From assembly GCF_037969875.1 (NCBI RefSeq), contig NZ_CP150218.1:6262001-6326000 (forward strand): a DNA stretch of 64,000 nt, given 5' to 3'. Both the position numbers and the translations under genes were made by a program. Every line of letters starts with the position of its first letter. Position 1 is the first letter of the stretch. This document shows positions 58,716 to 64,000 of this stretch, piece after piece. The DNA is from Paenibacillus sp. FSL R7-0337. GTDB lineage: Bacteria > Bacillota > Bacilli > Paenibacillales > Paenibacillaceae. Under the pieces are notes generated by a model. That model saw only the letters and a program-made list of their open reading frames with translations, was not told the origin of the DNA and ran no database searches.

Positions 58716-59486
58716 GTGTCTTCCTATGGCAAATTTGCTTATGTATACGATGCGCTTATGGCGGATATGCCGTATCCAGATTGGCTGGCCTTTGCCGAGA
58801 CGGCATGGGGCAAATACGGCAAGCCGCGCACGGTAGCCGAGCTCGGCTGCGGTACCGGCAGCCTGACGATTCCGCTGGCTGCTGCTGGTTACCACATGAC
58901 GGGGATTGACCTTTCTTCGGACATGCTGTCCGTTGCCCAGCGGAAGCTGGAGCAGCAGCCGCAGGGACGGCGCTTTTTGCGGGAGGGCAGTGTGCAGTGG
59001 GTTCAGCAGAACATGAAGGAATGGGAGCTGCCGGAGCCGGTGGACGCCGTCATCTCCTTCTGTGACTGCCTGAACTATGTGCTGGAAGAGCAGGACATCC
59101 GGTCTGTGTTCTCCAGTACGTATGACGGACTGAAGCCAGGCGGGACCTTCTTGTTCGATGTACATCATCCGAACACGCTGATCCGCTATGAGGAAGAGCA
59201 GCCCTTCGTGCTGGATGAACCGGACATCTCCTATATCTGGACCTGCGAGCTGGATGTGCCCCGTAGGGAGATTGAGCATCACCTGTCCATCTTTGCCCGC
59301 GAGGAGAGCCGCTCGGACACGTACCGCCGCTTCGAAGAGACCCATACCCAGCGTGCCTATGACCCGGAGTGGATGAAGCAGGAGCTGCTTGCCGCCGGAT
59401 TCAGCGAGGTGTCGGTGTATGCGGACTTCGAGTGGGTGGCGGCGGATGATTCGGCGGAGCGGCTGTTCTATGTGGCTGTGAAGTGA
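58716..59486 (+). CDS. yqeM: Class I SAM-dependent methyltransferase (YqeM-like)
   Basis: The GTG at 58716 (MSSYGKFAYVYDALMADMPY) fits the YqeM N-terminus; a GTG at 58707 is possible, and upstream sequence overlaps the previous gene. The 256-aa product has SAM motif I VAELGCGTGSLTIPLAAAG, post-I TGIDLSSDMLSVAQRK and motif IV VDAVISFCDCLNYVLEE. The C-terminal part (YRRFEETHTQRAYDPEWMKQ) matches the family. The methyl acceptor is unknown. It is the last gene of the yqeG operon. Confidence 0.9.
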   Translation: MSSYGKFAYVYDALMADMPYPDWLAFAETAWGKYGKPRTVAELGCGTGSLTIPLAAAGYHMTGIDLSSDMLSVAQRKLEQQPQGRRFLREGSVQWVQQNMKEWELPEPVDAVISFCDCLNYVLEEQDIRSVFSSTYDGLKPGGTFLFDVHHPNTLIRYEEEQPFVLDEPDISYIWTCELDVPRREIEHHLSIFAREESRSDTYRRFEETHTQRAYDPEWMKQELLAAGFSEVSVYADFEWVAADDSAERLFYVAVK

Positions 59487-59522
59487 AGCTGCTAGAGAGT
59501 TGAACTTGTTCAGCACAGATGA

Positions 59523-59620
59523 GAACCTGAAGCGTAATCGTCACTGCGGGGAACATTTGGACTTCTAGCACACATAAGAACTTGAAGCATAATCGTCACT
59601 GCGGAGAACTTTTGGACTTA
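59523..59620. repeat. Two direct repeats, 55 nt apart
   Basis: Units at 59523-59565 and 59578-59620 share GAAGC(G/A)TAATCGTCACTGCGG and GGAACNTTTGGACTT. They differ at about seven positions. Confidence 0.75.
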
Positions 59621-59629
59621 CGGCCGCTG

Positions 59630-59684
59630 TTGTCTCCAGATGTTCTGAATTGTACCGCTATTAGCGGATAACATCCGGAGACAA
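59630..59684. repeat. Nested inverted repeat
   Basis: TTGTCTCCAGATGTT (59630-59644) pairs with AACATCCGGAGACAA (59670-59684, one mismatch). Inside lies CCGCTATTAGCGG (59655-59667), a perfect small hairpin. It looks like a REP-type or mobile palindromic unit. Confidence 0.8.
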
Positions 59685-59785
59685 AGGCGGACGCTACCGC
59701 TCCTACAGTTCCAAATTTCCCCTCCGTTCCTTTTTGCTTCTTGTTAAATTCTTTAGAGCTTCATATATGGTTGAGGTTATATGGG

Positions 59786-59819
59786 AGGTCCTTACCTGAA
59801 TTGGGTAAGGGCCTTCTTT
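59786..59819 (+). terminator. Likely terminator of the yqeG operon
   Basis: GGTCCTTACC pairs with GGTAAGGGCC (one G-U) and is followed by TTCTTT. It lies 300 nt after yqeM, beyond the repeats. Confidence 0.65.
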
Positions 59820-59830
59820 GATCTTGATAA

Positions 59831-59933
59831 GGACCAAATGTATGTTAAAAACAGCATACAATCGGCGCTACTGAGGCACATAGGCCAAGATGTATGTTAA
59901 AACAGCATACAATCGGCGCTACTGGGGCATGTG
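59831..59933. repeat. Two tandem ~52-nt repeats
   Basis: Units 59831-59882 and 59883-59933 share ATGTATGTTAAAA and CAGCATACAATCGGCGCTAC. Each has an internal TGTATG/CATACA inverted repeat. Confidence 0.85.
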
Positions 59934-60026
59934 GGTTGTGTTGCTGCGGGGCGAGTGAGACAGAAGTACAAATACCATCTGTACAAAAGGGCGCATCAGC
60001 CGTTCCTGCTTGCATGACACAGCAAA

Positions 60027-60055
60027 CCGGGCCGTATCCTTCAGATACGGCCCGG
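60027..60055 (-). terminator. Terminator of the 52-aa protein gene
   Basis: A perfect 12-bp stem, CCGGGCCGTATC with GATACGGCCCGG around a CTTCA loop. On the minus strand it is followed by TTTGCTGTG. Confidence 0.75.
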
Positions 60056-60072
60056 CCATCTTCCAATTATGC

Positions 60073-60231
60073 TTACCGGTGTTCGAACAAATCGATGGTG
60101 CCGAGTACAATATGCGCCAGACCAAATCCAAGAATGCCGGTTGCCGCGATCTTATATCTGCTCCCCAGAAAAGCTGCACTCGAAGCAGTAACTACGGTCC
60201 CCAGTACGGCTGGTATTAACCCTTCACGCAT
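60073..60231 (-). CDS. Conserved 52-aa small protein, two hydrophobic segments
   Basis: Too short for many gene finders, but well supported. ATG at 60229-60231 is preceded at 8 nt by GAGGGAG, the frame runs 52 codons to TAA 60073-60075, and a strong terminator follows. The protein starts MREGLIPAVLGTVVTASSAA and ends GFGLAHIVLGTIDLFEHR, with two short hydrophobic stretches rich in Gly and Ala. It resembles a small Bacillales protein often labelled asparagine synthase by mistake; that label has no basis in so short a sequence. The function is unknown; a membrane role is possible. Confidence 0.75.
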   Translation of the reverse strand: MREGLIPAVLGTVVTASSAAFLGSRYKIAATGILGFGLAHIVLGTIDLFEHR

Positions 60232-60307
60232 TCGAAACACTCCCTCACGGTAGTTTGAAAGACATTCGTTAGTGTGGGTTAAGGCCGGGACAATTATACT
60301 TCAGGGA

Positions 60308-61267
60308 TTAATCTGCTACTCCCGCTGTGGTCGCCCGGCCGGAAGGGTCTTCGACCTCATGTACATTGTAGAGCACACGCGCCAGCAGATCCTGGCTGTA
60401 ATTGCCGAAATGCTTGCCGTAGATGGTCAAGCCGCGCTTGTTGACCGGCTTGTCGGTGACGGCAATACGGAAAGTCAGCTCGCTCTTGTAATCCAGCTTG
60501 ATGTCATCCAAGGTGATGTCTGAGATGCGGCAGCCGTCAATGAAGCTGCCTTCCTGATTGATGCGGATCAGCTTCAGCATGCCATACTGGTTGAGGTGGG
60601 GGGGCCACCAGTCCGGGTTGAAGGTGCCGCGCGTGTCGCCGAAGTCTCCGGGGCTGGTCCAGAAGCCGATCTCGATGCCGTTCACATAGAAGTACAGATC
60701 TGAAGGGTAATTGTCACTGAAGCCGGGAGCCTCGGAGCCAATCTCCATGGAGAACTGGATTTCCCGGAAGGTCTGGTTGGCTTTGAGATAGTTAGGAATG
60801 CGGTACTCCAGGAAGCCTTCGGCCATCCAGATGATCTCGGAATCGATCCGCTGGGGATCAGCGAAGTAACGCGGCTCGTCGAAATCCCCGATGATGCTGT
60901 CCTTGGTAGCCAGACCGCAGGTCGGAACAGCCTGATAATTACTGTAATGACCCACCTGAATCTCCACCTCGTACAGATTATCCACATCCTTGCTGCGCAG
61001 ATCCACCATTAACTTATCCTTATTCAAGTAGCAGACCTTCTGAATTCCGTGCTTGCCTACTGCGGTGTTGATCTCGATTAAGCCGCTCTCCTCCAGCTTC
61101 TTGATATGCATCGTAATCGCCCCGTTGCTGAGATTCAGCTTCTTGGCAATTTCGTTGAGATTCAGGGCCTGATTGGTCGCCAGCAGCTCAAGAATCTGGA
61201 TGCGGATTTCCGAGCTGAGCGCCTTGAAGATATCAATCCCGCTCATCAGATCTTTAATATAAATCAT
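60308..61267 (-). CDS. ArsR-type winged-helix regulator with large C-terminal domain
   Basis: The start at 61267 (MIYIKDLMSGIDIFKALSSE) is preferred over ATG 61297, since GAAGAAGG lies upstream. The 319-aa product has an N-terminal winged helix (EIRIQILELLATNQALNLNE, IAKKLNLSNGAITMHIKKLE) at residues ~8-85. A much larger beta-rich C-terminal domain follows (SDLYFYVNGIEIGFWTSPGD, GTFNPDWWPPHLNQYGML), possibly a sugar-sensing jelly-roll. ArsR repressors are usually ~100 aa. It diverges from a sugar ABC operon across an AT-rich region and probably regulates it. I see no metal-binding Cys cluster. Confidence 0.85.
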   Translation of the reverse strand: MIYIKDLMSGIDIFKALSSEIRIQILELLATNQALNLNEIAKKLNLSNGAITMHIKKLEESGLIEINTAVGKHGIQKVCYLNKDKLMVDLRSKDVDNLYEVEIQVGHYSNYQAVPTCGLATKDSIIGDFDEPRYFADPQRIDSEIIWMAEGFLEYRIPNYLKANQTFREIQFSMEIGSEAPGFSDNYPSDLYFYVNGIEIGFWTSPGDFGDTRGTFNPDWWPPHLNQYGMLKLIRINQEGSFIDGCRISDITLDDIKLDYKSELTFRIAVTDKPVNKRGLTIYGKHFGNYSQDLLARVLYNVHEVEDPSGRATTAGVAD

Positions 61268-61312
61268 ATTTAGGGTACCTTCTTCCACTGAGGTCATGAG
61301 AATCGAAACTAT

Positions 61313-61328
61313 TTTATAAAATTATAAA
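61313..61328. promoter_or_regulatory. Palindrome upstream of the ArsR-type gene
   Basis: TTTATAAAATTATAAA has perfect 7-nt arms with a 2-nt spacer and lies ~45 nt before the gene. It may be its own operator, but AT-rich DNA can give such palindromes by chance. Confidence 0.35.
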
Positions 61329-61534
61329 CTAATCAGCCCTAAAAGGAAAGTATTCTGCCTTTATTTGTAGTAAACGATTAAATTTAAGCTAAAACTAAAA
61401 GTTAATAGCTATTTGTTTTAAATAAATGTGAATACTTAATGTACTGTTAAGTCATTATTAAGTGATATATTTCAGAAAAAAGGCAATAAACAACGTTTAA
61501 TTTGAATATATATAAAAAGATTTAAACTTTTATA

Positions 61535-61563
61535 TTTACACTCCACTTTATATATGCTATTTT
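61535..61563 (+). promoter_or_regulatory. Promoter of the third sugar ABC operon
   Basis: TTTACA (61535-61540), 17-nt spacer, TATTTT (61558-61563), with TGC before the -10 hexamer giving an extended -10. Confidence 0.6.
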
Positions 61564-61567
61564 ATAC

Positions 61568-61582
61568 CTGTAAGCGAATACA
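61568..61582 (+). promoter_or_regulatory. cre (CcpA) site at the ABC operon start of transcription
   Basis: CTGTAAGCGAATACA matches 14 of 15 positions of WTGNAARCGNWWWCA and covers the predicted +1 region. Confidence 0.65.
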
Positions 61583-61600
61583 TTCAATTGTTTATCAATT

Positions 61601-61612
61601 ATTTAATTAAAA
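61601..61612. promoter_or_regulatory. 12-bp palindrome downstream of the cre
   Basis: ATTTAATTAAAA-region with core ATTTAATTAAA, near-perfect palindrome. A candidate operator for the divergent regulator, low certainty. Confidence 0.3.
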
Positions 61613-61728
61613 TGTGAAACATAGCACAACATGCGGTAGCTTGAACTAACAGAGCCGGTGAGGTTCCCTAGTTCTTCTATATAGATTGTATCAATCGAGT
61701 TGCTCAGCAAATCCTAGGAGGGGTTACA

Positions 61729-63126
61729 GTGTTAAAGAAAAAGGGCTGGTTCACACTGCTGTCGTTAGTTCTGATGGTATCGGTTGTACTTACAGGCTGC
61801 GGCGGAAAGAACAATGCATCGTCCGGGGGCAATAGCGGAAGCGAAGCTACGGCGAATGCCGGCAGCAAGGATTCCAAGGAAACCAAGAATCTTACGTTCA
61901 TGTTCCGCGGGGGAACCGATGAGCAGAAGGCTTATGAAGGTGTTGTGAAAAAATATGAAGCCGATCATCCGAACGTCAAGGTTAAGATCGTTGTGACTGC
62001 GGCAGATCAATATGCGACTAAGCTGAAAGCCTCTATTACCGGGAACAGCGTGCCGGACGTATTCTATTTTGAATCCGGTGACCTGAAGGCTTATGTGAAC
62101 AGCGGCGTGCTGCTGGATCTGACCAGCTATGTGGAGAAGAACCCTAACATTGATTTGAATAACATCTGGAAATATGGCGTGGATCTGTACCGTTACGACG
62201 GTACCATGGCTGGACAAGGTAATCTGTACGGGATGCCTAAGGACGTAGGCCCTTTTGCACTCGGCTATAATAAGACCATGTTCGAAGCTGCGGGTATCCC
62301 GCTGCCGGACAAAGACAAACCATACACCTGGGATGAATTCATCAAAGTCGCTCAGCAGCTGACGACTGATAAGGACGGGGACGGCAAGCTGGATCAATTC
62401 GGCGCAGGCTTCAACGTGCAGTGGGCCTTACCTTCCTTCGTCTGGAGCAACGGAGCGGACTGGCTGGATGCTACCAAGACCAAGGTTACCATTGATGATC
62501 CGAAGTTTATCGAAGCCTTGCAATTTTTCACTGACATGCAGCTTAAATACGGCATTACGCCATCAACGGAACAAGCTCAGACGCTGGATACCTACCAGCG
62601 CTGGATGAAAGGTGAAATGGCCTTCTTCCCTGTAGGTCCGTGGGATATGAGCACTTACGAGAAGCTGCCTTTTGATTATGACCTGATTCCTTATCCTGCC
62701 GGCTCCACAGGCAAATCTGCAACATGGACCGGCTCACTAGGTATCGGTGCTTCCGCCAAAACCAAGCATCCCGGTGAAGCCGTGGATCTGATCAACTATC
62801 TGACAGCCTCCAAGGAGGGGATGGAAGCGCTGGTGAAGGCTAAGGTGCAAATCCCGAACCTGATGGATATGGCCAAGGAATGGGCCGCTGATACTACGAC
62901 CAAACCGGCGAACAAGGAAGAATTCCTCCAGGTCGTGAATGAATATGGACGGGTGCTGCCTGGTCACTACACGTACAATGCTGAATGGTATAACCTGTTC
63001 TACACGGATATCCAGCCGGTACTTGACGGTAAGGTTACCCCGGAGGAATATGTGAAGGCGGAACAGCCGAAGATGCAGAAGCTGCTGGATAAAGCGGTCG
63101 AGCAAGAGGAGAAATCCAAGAAATAA
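61729..63126 (+). CDS. Extracellular sugar-binding lipoprotein
   Basis: This 465-aa family 1 solute-binding protein starts at GTG 61729 (AGGAGGGG upstream). The signal peptide ends in lipobox VLTGC (C24). Typical features: TAADQYATKLKASITGNSVP, DVFYFESGDLKAYV, and a Lys/Glu-rich tail. It delivers a sugar to the permease encoded downstream. A hairpin and element A copy 4 lie between the two genes. Control by CcpA and by the divergent ArsR-type protein is likely from the upstream sites. Confidence 0.9.
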   Translation: MLKKKGWFTLLSLVLMVSVVLTGCGGKNNASSGGNSGSEATANAGSKDSKETKNLTFMFRGGTDEQKAYEGVVKKYEADHPNVKVKIVVTAADQYATKLKASITGNSVPDVFYFESGDLKAYVNSGVLLDLTSYVEKNPNIDLNNIWKYGVDLYRYDGTMAGQGNLYGMPKDVGPFALGYNKTMFEAAGIPLPDKDKPYTWDEFIKVAQQLTTDKDGDGKLDQFGAGFNVQWALPSFVWSNGADWLDATKTKVTIDDPKFIEALQFFTDMQLKYGITPSTEQAQTLDTYQRWMKGEMAFFPVGPWDMSTYEKLPFDYDLIPYPAGSTGKSATWTGSLGIGASAKTKHPGEAVDLINYLTASKEGMEALVKAKVQIPNLMDMAKEWAADTTTKPANKEEFLQVVNEYGRVLPGHYTYNAEWYNLFYTDIQPVLDGKVTPEEYVKAEQPKMQKLLDKAVEQEEKSKK

Positions 63127-63153
63127 GCGGTACACCGTTCTTATCTAGCATAC

Positions 63154-63198
63154 AAAGTGATGCTCGGTCTCCTGTAACAGCGGGCCGGCATCACTTTA
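63154..63198 (+). terminator. Intercistronic hairpin after the binding protein gene
   Basis: AAAGTGATGC (63154-63163) pairs with GCATCACTTT (63188-63197), with further partial pairing inside. Little T-run follows, so it may stabilise the binding-protein mRNA or partly terminate. Confidence 0.6.
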
Positions 63199-63208
63199 TT
63201 CTGAGATG

Positions 63209-63280
63209 AACTTGTATATATTTTGGGGACCTCGCAAAGTATCTGAATACTCATCGGAGCTGATGCATCACTTTGTGGGG
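63209..63280 (+). repeat. Interspersed hairpin element A, copy 4
   Basis: AACTTGTATATATTTTGGGG, arm CCTCGCAAAGT, 29 nt, arm ACTTTGTGGGG. The changed arm base still pairs as U-G in plus-strand RNA. This copy lies inside an ABC operon, between binding protein and permease. Confidence 0.8.
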
Positions 63281-63315
63281 AAAGTTATAGACTATCCGAA
63301 TTTGAGGTGATTCTA

Positions 63316-64000
63316 GTGAATGTTAAGTCCAATCTGTACCGCAAGGAGAAAATCTACGGATTTCTGTTTATCCTGCCTCCGCTGCTGGGACTGCTGATCT
63401 TTACGCTCTACCCAATGATTTATTCAATCTATGGCTCATTCACGGATTGGGATGGACTCGGCCAAATGAACTTCATCGGACTTAGCAACTTCAAGGATCT
63501 GTGGTCGGATGAGCTGTTCCATAAGGCCTTATTCAATACCTTGTTCATGATGCTTGGCATTCCGATCGGCATTACGCTGGCGCTGCTGCTGGCACTTGGG
63601 CTTAACCGGGGAGTTCCCGGGACTACAGCGTTCCGGGTCATCTATTATGTTCCGGTTATTTCTTCTCTGGCCGCAGTATCGATCATGTGGAACTGGGCCT
63701 ATAACGGTGATTATGGTCTCGTCAACCAGTTCCTTGATCTCTTCGGGATCAGCGGGCCGAACTGGATGGCGAATAAATATACGGTTAAGCCGGCGCTGAT
63801 CATTATGGCGGTATGGAAGGGCCTCGGTTATACAATGCTGCTCTATCTGGCGGCGCTGCAGAGTGTCTCCAGATCTTATTACGAAGCGGCGGAGCTGGAT
63901 GGAGCGAACGGTTTCAAGTCCTTCTGGCATATCACCTGGCCGATGGTGCGCCCGGTAACGTTTTTCATCATCGTGACCAACATTATTGGAGGATCGCAAA
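63316..64000 (+). CDS. ABC transporter permease, 3' end outside window
   Basis: The frame opens at GTG 63316 with GAGGTG 6 nt upstream and stays open to the end of the window (228 codons seen). It is a CUT1-type sugar permease of the MalF/MsmF class: first helix IYGFLFILPPLLGLLIFTLY, and the EAA loop begins YYEAAELDGANGFKSFWHIT. It is the partner of the binding protein at 61729-63126; a second permease probably follows beyond the right edge. Confidence 0.9.
   Translation, partial: MNVKSNLYRKEKIYGFLFILPPLLGLLIFTLYPMIYSIYGSFTDWDGLGQMNFIGLSNFKDLWSDELFHKALFNTLFMMLGIPIGITLALLLALGLNRGVPGTTAFRVIYYVPVISSLAAVSIMWNWAYNGDYGLVNQFLDLFGISGPNWMANKYTVKPALIIMAVWKGLGYTMLLYLAALQSVSRSYYEAAELDGANGFKSFWHITWPMVRPVTFFIIVTNIIGGSQ

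Larger units (their letters stand above)
59487..60072. other. 586-nt repeat mosaic between yqeM and a small gene
   Basis: No gene is supportable. It holds two 43-nt direct repeats, a large nested inverted repeat, a terminator, two ~52-nt tandem repeats and a terminator for the minus-strand small gene. Confidence 0.7.
61268..61728. other. 461-nt AT-rich divergent control region
   Basis: Between the ArsR-type gene and the sugar-binding protein gene. It is much richer in A and T than the flanking genes. It contains two palindromes, a promoter and a cre (listed separately). The leader 61600-61728 has inverted GAACTA/TAGTTC (about 61643 and 61670). Confidence 0.65.

Noticed and set aside
59845..60179. 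Short ORFs on both strands near 60 kb
   Set aside because: They are produced by the 52-nt tandem repeats and terminator hairpin; the only supportable gene there is the 52-aa one at 60073-60231.
1..64000. Prophage, insertion sequence, rRNA or tRNA genes
   Set aside because: No transposase, integrase, phage structural genes or RNA gene signatures were recognised anywhere in the window.

Overview
The window looks like a chromosomal segment of a spore-forming, low- to mid-GC Firmicute, most likely a Paenibacillus. Three things point there: the Bacillales block yqeG-yqeH-aroE-yhbY-nadD-yqeK-rsfS-methyltransferase, the spoVAC-spoVAD-spoVAE sporulation genes, and a very high density of carbohydrate uptake and regulation modules (three lipoprotein-type sugar ABC systems, YesM/YesN-like regulators, AraC regulators, GH105, GH3 and GH30 enzymes). 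I see no phage, transposase, rRNA, tRNA or CRISPR. The assignment to genus is inference.

Layout. 1-837 is the 3' end of a GH105/GH88 gene. 956-5524 is a minus-strand set of five accessory enzymes: an APH-type kinase, a GNAT acetyltransferase, a GrpB-DinB fusion and two alpha/beta hydrolases. 5656-15294 is the myo-inositol catabolic locus: iolG-iolB, a LacI-type regulator, then iolC-iolA-iolD-iolE. Both enzyme operons carry the same 19-bp operator-like sequence just downstream of a sigma-A promoter. 15853-24803 is an uptake locus with a membrane-bound AraC-type regulator, a solute-binding protein, two permeases, a TIM-barrel isomerase/epimerase and an unrecognised alpha/alpha-barrel-like protein. 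25520-37413 is a beta-glycoside locus with an AraC regulator, GH3, GH30, a YesM/YesN two-component pair and an ABC transporter. The GH30 and ABC promoters share one architecture: direct repeats, a -10 box and a perfect cre. 37503-38342 is a guanidine-I riboswitch with a paired SMR exporter (ykkC/ykkD type). 38450-39313 is an aldo/keto reductase. 39624-45036 is the mannitol operon mtlA-mtlR-mtlF-mtlD.

The rest is mostly housekeeping: an M42 peptidase (minus strand), spoVACDE, a MoxR-DUF58-transglutaminase operon, and the yqeG to methyltransferase ribosome/NAD/shikimate operon, with a CvfB-like gene inserted. The window ends with an ArsR-type regulator divergent from a third sugar ABC operon that runs off the right edge.

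Intergenic DNA is unusually rich in repeats. A ~70-nt hairpin element occurs four times, always in the same orientation, with 11-bp arms and exactly 29 nt between them. A second family with GTTGGAAAAA-type inverted repeats occurs at three loci. There are also 20-nt tandem repeats in the iolC leader, 52-nt tandem repeats near 25.1 kb, twin hairpins before mtlR, and a repeat mosaic at 59.5-59.9 kb.
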